Shown one piece after another: positions 54,494 to 63,731 of a stretch of DNA of 64,000 bases. Made by a program: the position numbers and the translations under genes. Each line of letters begins with the position of its first letter. The stretch's first letter is position 1. The DNA is taken from NCBI RefSeq assembly GCF_006968745.1, contig NZ_CP030118.1, forward strand, positions 6,344,284 through 6,408,283, given 5' to 3'. The notes under the pieces are model-generated. The model saw only the letters and a list, made by a program, of their open reading frames with translations. It was not told the origin of the DNA and made no database searches. The stretch is from Brasilonema sennae CENA114. GTDB taxonomy: Bacteria > Cyanobacteriota > Cyanobacteriia > Cyanobacteriales > Nostocaceae.

Positions 54494-55036
54494 TTAACGC
54501 TTAACAGGAAACAGGCTTGAAAATCTCCTGGCGTCCGTGGTATGAGCGTGTCTTTCTGTATCAATTCCCTGTGCCAAACCAGAAACAACAGTAAAGCCAT
54601 TTTTAGCCAAAGCCGTACTAATTTGGTGAGTCCATCGGATACCGTACTCTAAGGGTTGGCGTGTCCCGACAATCCCAACAAGTTGTTTTTGTCCCAGATT
54701 TTCTTGCAAATCTATTTCACCACGATAGTAGATAATGGGCGGTGGGCTGGGTATTTCTAGTAGTAACCGAGGATAGTCTGCATCTGCGGGTGTCCAAAAA
54801 TTCGGGTTTTGTTCTTGGAGTTGTTGGAAAACTTGTTCAGGATGTAAACGAGAACGTTGTTGCACCACCTTTTGCAGCGTTTGAAAACCAAAACCTTCTA
54901 CTTCTTTCAATTGTGCAGGTTTTGCATCCCAAGCTCCTGCCAGTGTACCAAAATGCAGCTGCAACTGTTGTAATAATACTGAACCTACTCCAGAAATTTG
55001 TGACCAGGCTATCCAGTATACACGTTCTTGTCCCAA
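54494..55036 (-). pseudogene. Truncated dprA copy
   Basis: Residues 1 to about 160 closely match the full-length DprA at 61785 (ERVYWIAWSQISGVGSVLL, VGIVGTRQP, TVVSGLAQGIDTE). Similarity stops at about 54545, after which the frame reads unrelated RHAHTTDARRF. The Rossmann fold's second half and the C-terminal domain are missing. It starts at TTG, right after a TAA that is GAA in the intact gene. About 60 bases of upstream DNA are also duplicated. Probably non-functional; a partial gene copy. Confidence 0.9.
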
Positions 55037-55213
55037 TTACCCATCCTCAAGTCTACTGGCTTGATTATTCCCAGATTGGAGAAGCAAAGATACATTTAGG
55101 ACTTATATCAAGTTCGCCTAGCTGAGCAAAGCAGCAAGAGACGCCTGCTGTGTCTGCTGCGGCATGTCATACTGTCATACATTTATTAATATATTTTCTT
55201 ATTAATACTTGCC

Positions 55214-56212
55214 ATGACGATTACCCTTACACAAAAAGACAGTGCTCAATTGTGGGCGGAAGCTGAGCAAAACAGTACATGGAATGCAGCATCAGAACCA
55301 TTTGAAATTATATGTCAAATACCTAAGCAACTGGGTAAAGGTTATGTGCGAGACATCGAGGTGTATCCCCAACTCTGGCTTTCAATTTCCGACTATAAAT
55401 ATCACGATGATGTGTTATTGAAAGCGCCTGCTCGCAATCACCCCGTGCAATTTTCAGTCCTGCTTTCTGGCATGGTGGGAGATGGAACAGGTGAGTACTT
55501 TGGTGGAGGGTATACGCTCATCTCTGGCAGTGGTGTGCAACGAGCAATGACTTTTGAAATACGAAAATCTCAGCACGTTGGCATTGACATCCATATGCAG
55601 CCAGATTTGCTGGCAACTTTTTTCCCCACACACGACGGGCAAATTTCCCCTGAGTTGAGTCTGCTGGTGAAGGCCAACGATTGGCAGACATTGCTTTATC
55701 CAGAAACGACGACAGCTATAAACTTTGTGGCACAACAAATGATTAACTGTCCCTACCAAGGAATGACAAAGCGGATATATTTGCAAGCAAAGGTGTTGGA
55801 ACTAATGGCGTTGCAGTTAGCCCCGATTTTGGCGGATCAGGGTGGAGTGCATTCTTCCGGGCAACTGAAGGCACAAACCATCGCCCGACTTAATTACGCC
55901 CGTGAAATTTTGCTCTCTAGTTTGGAGAATCCGCCATCGATATTGGAATTAGCGCAGCAGGTGGGGGTGAGCGATCGCACCCTCCGACGCGGATTTCAGA
56001 AACTTTTTGGTACAACAGTATTTGGCTACCTGACTGATAAACGTATGGAGTGGGCAGAGCAGCTCTTGCGACAAGGTAACACTACCGTTGCTGCAGTTGC
56101 CAATCGGATTGGCTATTCCCATCAGGGGCGCTTTGCTCTTACCTTCAAGCGCAAGTATGGTATCACGCCAAGTGAATGTTTTTTAGGTAAAATGTCCGTT
56201 TCAGAGCCATGA
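55214..56212 (+). CDS. AraC-family transcriptional regulator
   Basis: 332 residues. A ligand-binding N-terminal part (about 1-220, HPVQFSVLLSGMVGDG) is joined to a C-terminal double HTH (PPSILELAQQVGVSDRTLRRGFQKLFGTTVFGYL and VAAVANRIGYSHQGRFALTFKRKYGITPSE). This type often sits beside TonB receptors and turns on siderophore uptake when its ferri-siderophore is bound. Here it lies 190 bases before the receptor, on the same strand. The upstream region has a MITE-like TATCAAGTTCG end. Confidence 0.9.
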   Translation: MTITLTQKDSAQLWAEAEQNSTWNAASEPFEIICQIPKQLGKGYVRDIEVYPQLWLSISDYKYHDDVLLKAPARNHPVQFSVLLSGMVGDGTGEYFGGGYTLISGSGVQRAMTFEIRKSQHVGIDIHMQPDLLATFFPTHDGQISPELSLLVKANDWQTLLYPETTTAINFVAQQMINCPYQGMTKRIYLQAKVLELMALQLAPILADQGGVHSSGQLKAQTIARLNYAREILLSSLENPPSILELAQQVGVSDRTLRRGFQKLFGTTVFGYLTDKRMEWAEQLLRQGNTTVAAVANRIGYSHQGRFALTFKRKYGITPSECFLGKMSVSEP

Positions 56213-56405
56213 TACCGTTTTTGTCATAGACTCAGTTGCTAGCGATTCTCTATACTCAATGAATCAATACTAGAAAGCGTTTGCAATAAAGATTTCACTT
56301 TGCCTTAGCTCCGGATAAAAAAGGGAACTGGAATTTGAGTTCCTGTTTTTAAGCAGAGTTAGGGAATTTGAACTTTTGCTAACTTAATGTTTGAGGACTG
56401 TTGTG

Positions 56406-59243
56406 ATGAAGCGTTGGCAATTGAAGTGTGGTGTTCATCAGTGGCTGGCAGTAGGTTTATCAGGATGCTTGAGTGCTGTTGTTGTTCAAAGTGCATCGGC
56501 ACAGGTAAAACTAGAGAGTAGGGAAAATTCTTACCAAAATGCTGTAGCTCCCACGATTTTAGGCGACAAAGTTAACCCTTCGGCTACGCTCAGGGTTAAA
56601 CAGGGGGTAAATCAGACAACACAGTCGCCCGTTTTAAGCACGGCGAGCAATTCTGGTGCAAACAGTAATTCAAAACCGACGCCGACAACAAAAATTCCGC
56701 GACTCAGCGAGATACAGCATCCACTTCGTAGTGCCAGAATGCTGGTGCAGTCGCCAACCCCACAAACAACACCTGCTGAACAAATCGTACAAGTCAGCTT
56801 CGTGAAGGCAAATCCCACAAACAAAGGTTTGGAACTAGTTTTACAAACATCACTTGCTGCTAACCTGCAACTGCAGAATCGTACTCAGGTAAATAGTAAT
56901 ACCTTCATCGTTGACATTCCAAACGCTCAACTGCGTTCACCTGATAACAGCCCGTTCGTATTCCGCTCACAAAAACCAATTGCGGGTATTACTGAGATAA
57001 CCGTAACAAACTTTGATGCCAATACTATCCGGGTGACGGTGATAGGTTCAGCAGCTGCACCAATTGTAGAGTTGTATGACAGTCCAAAAGAAGGTCTGAT
57101 CTTCAGTGTCGCCAGTACTGCATCTTTGGCACAACAGGGGCAGCAACCTCAAACACAACGATCACCTGCACAGCAGCCAGAAAGTCAGACACAACCCACT
57201 CAACCGTACTCTACTGGTGATGAACCAATTGAGTTGGTGGTGACGGGTGAGCAAGATGGGTATAAGGTGCCTAATGCGACAACTGCGACGAAAACTGACA
57301 CGCCCATCCTCTACATTCCTCAGTCGATTCAGGTCATCCCAGCAACCGTGCTGAAGGATCAACTAATTACGCGACCCAGGGAAGCAGTTCAGAACGTCAG
57401 TGGGGTGACTCCTGGAAGCGCAGGTTCTCAAACTGCGGTTGGTGCAACCTTGATTTTCCGAGGGTTTGCAGAAAACGCTATTACCAGTAGCACGTTTGTC
57501 AATGGTTTTAGAAAATATTTTGGCAACCGCGCTTCGGATACCGCGAATGTTGAGCAACTTGAGATTCTCAAAGGACCCGCATCTGTTCTTTATGGTCAGG
57601 GTGAACCGGGGGGCATTCTCAATATCACAACTAAGCAACCCCTTTCAACCCCTTATTACGCGGTTGATGCAACCATCGGCAGCTTTGATTTCTACCGTCC
57701 GACCCTGGATATTTCTGGTCCCTTAAATGCAGATAAAACAATTCGCTATCGGTTGAATGCTGCTTATGAAAGCTCTGGTAGCTATGTAGATTTTGTTGAG
57801 TCTGACCAGATATTTGTTGCGCCTGTTATCAGCTTTGAACTTGGTAAAAATACCACTTTGACCCTGGAAGGTGAATACTTCCATGTCTCTAAAGTTGAGT
57901 ATCTTGCTGGTATTCCAGCAGTTGGTTCAGTAATTAAGAGTCCTTTTGGAGAAATTCCTCGCTCCCGGTATCTTGATGACCCAGAATTGGATCTAGACCT
58001 TGATCGAGTGGCGCTCGGCTATCGTTTGCAACACAAATTCAGTGATAATTGGTCAATTCGTAATGGGTTCAGAGCCGAATTTCAAAATTATGAGGAGGGT
58101 TATGTATTTGCAGGAAGCCTGCAAGCAGACAATCGAACCCTAAATCGTAGTGCTGGCTTCGACAACAGTGACTCAGAGAATTACGTTCTGCAAACAGATG
58201 TTTTTGGCAAGATTCAAACGGGTAGTGTAAAGCAGGATTTGCTATTCGGCTTAGAGTTGGCTAGAAACAATCTCACACTAGAAAGATTTAGTATTGCTGT
58301 ACCGCCGATCAATATCTTCAATCCAAACTATAGCCGCCCTCCCCTTGAACGCCAATTGACGAGAAATCAAAATGAACCTCAAAATTTCATTGGTGTCTAT
58401 GCCCAAGACTTAATCTCAATTGGTGACAATCTGAAAATTTTGCTAGGTGGTCGCTTTGATTATGCAGCAGGCTCCACTAACAATCAATTCTCGTCGGGTC
58501 TACCCAGCGAACAAGAAGATAGTGCCTTCAGCCCTCGTGTTGGTATTGTTTACCAACCGATTCAACCCGTCTCCTTATACGCCAGTTGGACGAGATCGTT
58601 TCAACCTTCTCGTCCGGTTCAAGGCAATGCAGACGGTACACCGTTTAAACCAACCACGGGCGAACAATTTGAAGTTGGGGTGAAGACAGAATTTTTCAAC
58701 GGCAGACTTGCAGCAACACTGGCGGCTTACCAACTTACTAAACAAAACATTGTTGTGACTGATCCAGTGAATCCAAGACTCAGCCTTCAAGTCGGTGAAC
58801 AACAAAGTCAGGGTATTGAATTTGACCTTGCCGGACAAATCTTGCCCGGTTGGAACATCATTGCCAGCTATTCCTACATTGATTCGGAATTCACCGAAGA
58901 TCCCAGACCTGCTTTTAAAGGTGACGAGCCGAGTAATGTTCCTCGAAATAGTGCCAGTTTATGGACAACCTATGAAATTCAGACGGGAAGCTTGAAAGGG
59001 CTGGGATTTGGAGCCGGATTGTTTTTTGTAGGCGAGCGACAAGGAGACTTACCGAATACGTTCGCATTGCCTAGCTATGTCCGAGCCGATGCAGCTATTT
59101 ATTACCGTCGTAACAACTTGCGAGTGGGACTGAATTTCAAGAACTTATCTGATGTGTATTACTTTGAAAGTGCTTTGAGCCGGACTAGCGTATATCCCGG
59201 CGCACCGTTTACAGTACTAGGGACAGTTTCCGTACAGTTTTGA
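56406..59243 (+). CDS. AMIN-domain TonB-dependent siderophore receptor
   Basis: About 945 residues from ATG at 56406. A signal peptide precedes an AMIN domain (about 130-235, VSFVKANPTNKGLELVLQTS) typical of cyanobacterial receptors. A TonB-box-like EPIELVVTGEQ, a plug (IPQSIQVIPATVL, NVSGVTPG, LKGPASVLYGQGEPGGILN) and a 22-strand barrel ending APFTVLGTVSVQF follow. It imports a ferric siderophore, perhaps of hydroxamate type, with energy from TonB. The segment around NPSATLRVKQG (about residues 59-69) is encoded by a CCTTCGGCTACGCTCAGGG repeat. A GTG at 56403 is an alternative start. Confidence 0.93.
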   Translation: MKRWQLKCGVHQWLAVGLSGCLSAVVVQSASAQVKLESRENSYQNAVAPTILGDKVNPSATLRVKQGVNQTTQSPVLSTASNSGANSNSKPTPTTKIPRLSEIQHPLRSARMLVQSPTPQTTPAEQIVQVSFVKANPTNKGLELVLQTSLAANLQLQNRTQVNSNTFIVDIPNAQLRSPDNSPFVFRSQKPIAGITEITVTNFDANTIRVTVIGSAAAPIVELYDSPKEGLIFSVASTASLAQQGQQPQTQRSPAQQPESQTQPTQPYSTGDEPIELVVTGEQDGYKVPNATTATKTDTPILYIPQSIQVIPATVLKDQLITRPREAVQNVSGVTPGSAGSQTAVGATLIFRGFAENAITSSTFVNGFRKYFGNRASDTANVEQLEILKGPASVLYGQGEPGGILNITTKQPLSTPYYAVDATIGSFDFYRPTLDISGPLNADKTIRYRLNAAYESSGSYVDFVESDQIFVAPVISFELGKNTTLTLEGEYFHVSKVEYLAGIPAVGSVIKSPFGEIPRSRYLDDPELDLDLDRVALGYRLQHKFSDNWSIRNGFRAEFQNYEEGYVFAGSLQADNRTLNRSAGFDNSDSENYVLQTDVFGKIQTGSVKQDLLFGLELARNNLTLERFSIAVPPINIFNPNYSRPPLERQLTRNQNEPQNFIGVYAQDLISIGDNLKILLGGRFDYAAGSTNNQFSSGLPSEQEDSAFSPRVGIVYQPIQPVSLYASWTRSFQPSRPVQGNADGTPFKPTTGEQFEVGVKTEFFNGRLAATLAAYQLTKQNIVVTDPVNPRLSLQVGEQQSQGIEFDLAGQILPGWNIIASYSYIDSEFTEDPRPAFKGDEPSNVPRNSASLWTTYEIQTGSLKGLGFGAGLFFVGERQGDLPNTFALPSYVRADAAIYYRRNNLRVGLNFKNLSDVYYFESALSRTSVYPGAPFTVLGTVSVQF

Positions 59244-59287
59244 TCCCACGCCAACGCCAACTGACAAGTCAGCGCTTCGCGATCGCA

Positions 59288-59420
59288 TAATCTCAAAAGA
59301 GCGATCGCTTTTTTAAGCCTTGCGTAACCTCAAAAGAGCGATCGCTTTTTCAAGCCTTGCGTAACCTCAAAAGAGCGATCGCTTTTTTAAGCCTTGCGTA
59401 ACCTCAAAAGAGCGATCGCC
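59288..59420. repeat. Tandem 37-base HIP1 terminator-like repeats
   Basis: Three and a half units of 37 bases, each with AAAAGAGCGATCGCTTTTTT, start 45 bases after the receptor stop. Each unit is a palindrome with an A run and a T run, so it can end transcripts from either side. Units begin at 59288, 59325, 59362 and 59399. Confidence 0.92.
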
Positions 59421-59573
59421 CCTTCAGATTGCCATAGTGCTGTTGCTCATTAAGCGGTGTTGTACTTACCTGCACATATGTAAACTTTTGTTGATTTTAG
59501 TTTCATTAAGCTTGTTTCTTTAATACAAAAATCTTTCAATACTATCTTATACAGCGCTCATGAACAAAAATTC

Positions 59574-59648
59574 GAGACAGCTGCTTTTGACACAGCCTAT
59601 CCTACAGCACCGTTTACAGTTCAAGGAACGATTTATTGGGAGTTTTGA
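59574..59648 (+). pseudogene. 3' remnant of a second TonB-dependent receptor
   Basis: 24 codons plus stop read ETAAFDTAYPTAPFTVQGTI and then YWEF, ending with Phe like a barrel's last strand. The receptor upstream ends YPGAPFTVLGTVSVQF. Nothing before 59574 matches, so this is what remains of a deleted or recombined receptor gene. Confidence 0.8.
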
Positions 59649-59717
59649 CCAACAAGGGGTGTAGGGGAAATACCCAACTCTCCTCTAGCTTAGCAATTAT
59701 ATTTTAAGGTACCTACT

Positions 59718-60893
59718 ATGAACTCTAAAAAACTACGCGACTTGATATTTACCCTACACCGCTACATCGGTTTAGCGGTGGGACTGATTGCAATTATTGT
59801 CGGCTTAACCGGTAGTTTATTAGTCTTCCATTCCGAAATTAGCACCTTCGATCAGCAGCGCCTTTTTGGCACAATCACCCCTCAAGGTGAACCTCTGCCA
59901 GTTGAGGTTGTTCTCAACACTGTCAAAAAAATTTATGCCGATCAACCAGACGCAACAGTGCAGAGGATTCACTTGCCCTCAAAGCCAAATGAGCCGATGA
60001 ATGTAATCCTGAAAACCAAACAAAAGGAATGGACAGAAAACTACGTTAACCCTTACACTGGAGCAATTCTGGGTAATAACTTGCAGCCAAGCTTCATCCA
60101 AAAGTCTTTTGAAATCCTCTACCCACTCCACTATGCTCTTTTAGGCGGTGACATTGGCTATAAGTTTGTGGGGATTATTGGTTTACTGATGTCGTTTATG
60201 AGTATTTCAGGTATTATCCTTTGGCCTGGTTGGCGTAAGTTGATATCTGGATTCAAAATCAAGTGGAATGCCCATCCCAAGCGGCTTTATTTTGATATTC
60301 ACAAAGTTGCTGGCTCTATTGCATCAGTATTTTTAATCTTCGCATTTTTCACAGGATTTTGCTGGAGCTTCTCTGAAGTCGTCAACCCGATGATTTACAC
60401 ACTCAGTTTCTCCAAGCAGCAACCAACTCCAGTTTCTGTTGTTGTTGCTGGTAAGTCTCCACTAGGACTTAAAGAACAATTACAAACAGCTATTGCTGCC
60501 TTACCTCAAGGAGAACTCAGGAGAATTTATTTTCCAACTAAACCAGAAGAAGCTTTAAATGTTGCTTTTAAACTTCCCCACGAAACTGAGGACTATGGTC
60601 AAAGCAGTGTTTATCTTGACCAATATAGTGGTAAGGTTTTGCGAGTTGATAGTTCTTTGAAGGTGTCATTGGGCGATCGCATCCTCAACTCTTTTACTCC
60701 CCTACACTATGGTACATTTGGTGGCTTGCCTACTCGCATTTTCTACGTCTTTGTTGGATATATACCGTTGGTTCTATTCGTGAGTGGTATTGTCATGTGG
60801 TGGTATCGCTATCGGGCAAAAGTTAGTGTAGGCCATAAACCACTGGACGCAAACGGTATCGCACATGAGTCCAATACACACGAACTGCTGTGA
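59718..60893 (+). CDS. PepSY-associated membrane protein (siderophore-linked)
   Basis: 391 residues with four main helices and two PepSY domains. The N-terminal LHRYIGLAVGLIAIIVGLTGSLLVF is the family hallmark; LYPLHYALLGGDIGYK and the C-terminal FTPLHYGTFGGLPTRIFYVFVGYIPLVLFVSGIVMWW follow. Such proteins accompany TonB receptors and probably reduce ferric siderophores at the membrane. It is part of the iron island; its stop codon lies in a strong hairpin. Confidence 0.9.
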   Translation: MNSKKLRDLIFTLHRYIGLAVGLIAIIVGLTGSLLVFHSEISTFDQQRLFGTITPQGEPLPVEVVLNTVKKIYADQPDATVQRIHLPSKPNEPMNVILKTKQKEWTENYVNPYTGAILGNNLQPSFIQKSFEILYPLHYALLGGDIGYKFVGIIGLLMSFMSISGIILWPGWRKLISGFKIKWNAHPKRLYFDIHKVAGSIASVFLIFAFFTGFCWSFSEVVNPMIYTLSFSKQQPTPVSVVVAGKSPLGLKEQLQTAIAALPQGELRRIYFPTKPEEALNVAFKLPHETEDYGQSSVYLDQYSGKVLRVDSSLKVSLGDRILNSFTPLHYGTFGGLPTRIFYVFVGYIPLVLFVSGIVMWWYRYRAKVSVGHKPLDANGIAHESNTHELL

Positions 60894-60928
60894 ATGTGAA
60901 AATGCATCCACTTTCACAGCAGTTCGTG
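60879..60928. repeat. 16-base perfect inverted repeat across a stop codon
   Basis: CACGAACTGCTGTGAA and TTCACAGCAGTTCGTG (60879-60894 and 60913-60928) pair perfectly around an 18-base loop. The first arm includes the TGA of the PepSY gene. No T run follows. It lies 35 bases before the fur-like start. Confidence 0.85.
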
Positions 60929-60962
60929 GAAATGTATAAAACTCAAATGAAAATCACTATAT

Positions 60963-61478
60963 ATGTATACTTCTGACACACTGAAAGCCGAACTCAAGGC
61001 AAAAGGTTATCGATTCACCCCGCAACGTCAAGTTATTTTTAAAATTTTTCAACATGTGGTTAAAGGTGATCATCTCAGCGCAGAAAAAGTACACCAGTTA
61101 CTGGTTGAGCGTGGAGAGGGGATGAGTTTGTCTACAGTGTATCGCACTCTAAAAATTATGGCGCGGATGGGAATTTTGCGAGAATTAGAATTAGCACAGG
61201 CACAAAAGTACTACGAACTCAACACCACCTCTAATTTTCATCACCATCATATTGTTTGTGTCCAATGTCATCAGGGTCTTGAATTTGGCAATCAAGCTAT
61301 TATCAAACAAGCGACCAAACAAGTGAAAAAAGCTGGGCTGGAACTTATCGACTGTCAGCTAACGCTTCATGCCATTTGTCCAGAAGCTATACAAAAGGGA
61401 TGGCCTGCATCAGTACCAACTCATTGGATTTGTTCAAGAGTTACCAAGACAAATAACGAGTTTGAAAACACGGCCTAG
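60963..61478 (+). CDS. Fur-family metalloregulator (FurB/Zur-like)
   Basis: 171 residues. The winged-helix part has YRFTPQRQVIFKIFQH and STVYRTLKIMARMGILREL; the metal part has FHHHHIVCVQCHQGLEF and LTLHAICPEA. It is closest in feel to cyanobacterial FurB/Zur proteins. The first structural zinc pair (CVQC) is present, but the usual second CxxC is replaced by CPEA, with another Cys 20 residues later (WICSR), so zinc binding may differ. It lies at the end of the siderophore island. Confidence 0.88.
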   Translation: MYTSDTLKAELKAKGYRFTPQRQVIFKIFQHVVKGDHLSAEKVHQLLVERGEGMSLSTVYRTLKIMARMGILRELELAQAQKYYELNTTSNFHHHHIVCVQCHQGLEFGNQAIIKQATKQVKKAGLELIDCQLTLHAICPEAIQKGWPASVPTHWICSRVTKTNNEFENTA

Positions 61479-61507
61479 TAGTTCTTAATCGTTAAAACCC
61501 GTGTTTT
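61465..61507 (+). terminator. Terminator overlapping the fur stop
   Basis: AAAACACGG (61465-61473) pairs with CCGTGTTTT (61499-61507), then TTG. The fur stop codon lies just inside the loop. Confidence 0.7.
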
Positions 61508-61784
61508 TGTTTTCTGTAAAACGCTTATTCAACGCAAGTTCCATGAGGAATGAAAACACGGTTTTTAGAAATTATGTCCTACTAGTACTCGACCACAGCA
61601 ACTTTGATGAGTTAAGAACGAACCGCCAAAGCGCCAAGAACGCAAAGGAAGAGAAAGAAGAATAAATATAAAAATGGGTTTACCCCGCAAAGTTAGTATG
61701 GTGGACTACTAGTGTTCGACCAACCCAAAATTGCGGGGTTAAGGCAGGGTGAGGAAGTAGTTGACTAATCAAAAATCCAAAAAT
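61479..61784. other. Repeat-filled gap between fur and dprA
   Basis: Includes a second AAAACACGGTTTTT at 61550, an ACCGCCAAAGCGCCAAGAACG repeat at 61622 and GGGTTAAGGCAGGGTGAGG near 61735. No gene. Confidence 0.6.
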
Positions 61785-62906
61785 CTATGAGCACCGCTGA
61801 TACCGCATCCCCGGTAATTGCGAAACTAAACCCATCAACTCCAATTGCAACAAAGCACTCGAAACCTCAGGCGTAGCTATGCCCGTTTGTTGAACAATAA
61901 AATCAAACGCTAAAGCTTCTGAAGTAATTGCATCCATAACTCGTTGAAGTTCTGGTGGTAAACTTGGTAAAGTTAACTGCTGCACTGATGGGGATGCTTC
62001 AACAGAATCTAGTTGTGGTATTGCTCCCAGCATTTTTAATAGTTCGTCTAATTCCTTAACAATCGGAGTCGCGCCTTGGCTAAGCAGTTTTAAACACCCT
62101 TGCGATGAGTGATCATCCAGTCTTCCAGGAAGTGCATAGACATCTCGCCCAAAATCATTTGCGTAACTTGCAGTAATCAAAGCACCTGATTTGATCGGTG
62201 CTTCCATCACCAGCACAGCACGACTTAAACCTGCGATAATTCTGTTGCGACGAGGAAAATGGGTGCGATCAGGTGGTGTCTTTGCTGGATACTCACTTAC
62301 AACCAAGCCTGCAGTCAAAATCTGTTTGTAGAGTTCGATATTTTTAGATGGATAGACAACATCTACACCTGTACCTAAAACTGCGATTGTGCGTCCTCCA
62401 GCTTTCACAGTAGCGCCGTGACTTTCAGTATCAATTCCCTCTGCCAAACCAGAAACAACCGTGAACCCATTTTTTGCCAAAGCCGTACTAATTTGGCGAG
62501 TCCATCGCATACCATACTCTGAGGGTTGGCGTGTCCCTACAATCCCGACGAGTTGTTTTTGTGCCAGATTTTCTTGCAAATCTATTTCACCACGATAGTA
62601 CACAATCGGCGGTGGACTAGGTATTTCCAATAGTAAGCGAGGATAGTCTGCATCTGCTGGTGTCCAAAAATTCGGGTTTTGCTGTTGGTGTTGCTGCAAA
62701 AATTGTTCAGGATGTAAACGAGAACGTTGTTGCACTACTTTTTGCAGCGTTTGAAAACCAAAACCTTCTACTTGTCCCAACTCTGTAGGTTTTGCGTCCC
62801 AAGCTGCTGCCAGTGTACCAAAATGCTGCTGCAACCGTTGTAATAATATTGGACCAACTCCTGAAATTTGCGACCAAGCTAGCCAATATGCACGTTCTTG
62901 TCCCAA
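61785..62906 (-). CDS. dprA: DNA processing protein A
   Basis: About 373 residues. An N-terminal SAM-like part (WSQISGVGPILLQRLQQHFG) leads to the Rossmann DprA domain (VGIVGTRQPSEYG, VVSGLAEGIDTESHGATV, FPRRNRIIAGLSRAVLVMEAP, SGALITASYA). A C-terminal winged-helix-like domain (FDFIVQQTGIATPEVSSALLQLELMGLV) follows. DprA loads RecA on incoming single strands during natural transformation. No ATG is near; TTG at 62906, with GAGGA upstream, gives the family's usual N-terminus, and another TTG at 62960 would add 18 residues. Confidence 0.92.
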   Translation of the reverse strand: MGQERAYWLAWSQISGVGPILLQRLQQHFGTLAAAWDAKPTELGQVEGFGFQTLQKVVQQRSRLHPEQFLQQHQQQNPNFWTPADADYPRLLLEIPSPPPIVYYRGEIDLQENLAQKQLVGIVGTRQPSEYGMRWTRQISTALAKNGFTVVSGLAEGIDTESHGATVKAGGRTIAVLGTGVDVVYPSKNIELYKQILTAGLVVSEYPAKTPPDRTHFPRRNRIIAGLSRAVLVMEAPIKSGALITASYANDFGRDVYALPGRLDDHSSQGCLKLLSQGATPIVKELDELLKMLGAIPQLDSVEASPSVQQLTLPSLPPELQRVMDAITSEALAFDFIVQQTGIATPEVSSALLQLELMGLVSQLPGMRYQRCS

Positions 62907-62960
62907 TTCCCCATCCTCAACAAGTCTACTGGGTTGATTATTCCCAGATTGGAGAAGCAA

Positions 62961-63472
62961 AGATACATTTAGGACTTACGCAAAAATGCGGCAATCACTT
63001 CCTGTCTTACTCCCATCAGGCGTGCAAGATTACCTATCTTCTTTGTGATTTTCTTGGCGTCCTTGGCGACGCCAGTCACCTAGGTCGGCGTTTAAGAAAA
63101 GAAACCCTTTTTTAGCTGACTCCGGGAAAATTTGAGTAACCTATTTTTTTAACTGTCTTAACTGTCTTAACTGTCCTTGTGTCTTTTTTTTATTCGTGTT
63201 AGTTTAATGACGTTTCCTACTTAAATATAATTTTTAAAAATCATTTTTTACATACATTTAGAAGACATCATTATTAACGAAAATATTGAATAAAAATCGG
63301 ATTTTTTTAATAAACTGAATGATACGAATTATAGGGCTGTAATAGGAGGTGTTACTTTAGTTATTCAAGCTAATGGTTTTAAAGTAAGAGTCAAAATTCA
63401 ACAACCTATAGTAAAAAATTAAAACATCAAAAGGAGAAGAATTCTAGGAGAAGTTAACTTAACAAAGAAAAC
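62961..63472. other. Gap with MITE end and possible tiny gene
   Basis: An AGGACTTACGCA end is at 62972, then GGCGTCCTTGGCGACGCCAG (63056) and three TTAACTGTC units (63150). A 42-codon open frame at 63294-63422 without ATG reads AVIGGVTLVIQANGFKVRVK and ends with a stop; an AGGAGGT lies inside it at 63344. Its reality is doubtful. Confidence 0.4.
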
Positions 63473-63685
63473 ATGTTAAACCTTTCAGCCGTTTGTTATT
63501 GTAGTCAAGGTGTTAAAGAGTTAAACTGGAAATTGGAGAAATATCCTGAAAATCCAGTTGATTTCATAAAAGAATTATTGAATTTATCAGATGTCGATTT
63601 GTACTATTTGAAATGGGAAATTAAAAATTCTCCGCAAGAAAATATAAGAGAATCGCTTGGTGGTAGTGGAGGTTTGAGCGAGTAA
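63473..63685 (+). CDS. Small protein of unknown function
   Basis: 70 codons with purine-rich AAAAGGAGAAG and TAGGAGAAG upstream. It has a cysteine pair near the start (VCYCSQG), a predicted helical acidic middle (NPVDFIKELLNLSDVDLYYLK) and a glycine-rich end (SLGGSGGLSE). No family recognised. The double-glycine-like end and small size invite a peptide-natural-product reading, but no maturation enzyme is in view. Confidence 0.45.
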   Translation: MLNLSAVCYCSQGVKELNWKLEKYPENPVDFIKELLNLSDVDLYYLKWEIKNSPQENIRESLGGSGGLSE

Positions 63686-63731
63686 CTTTCCCTCACCTTC
63701 TATGCTCTTGTTACACTTTCAAAATTATGGG

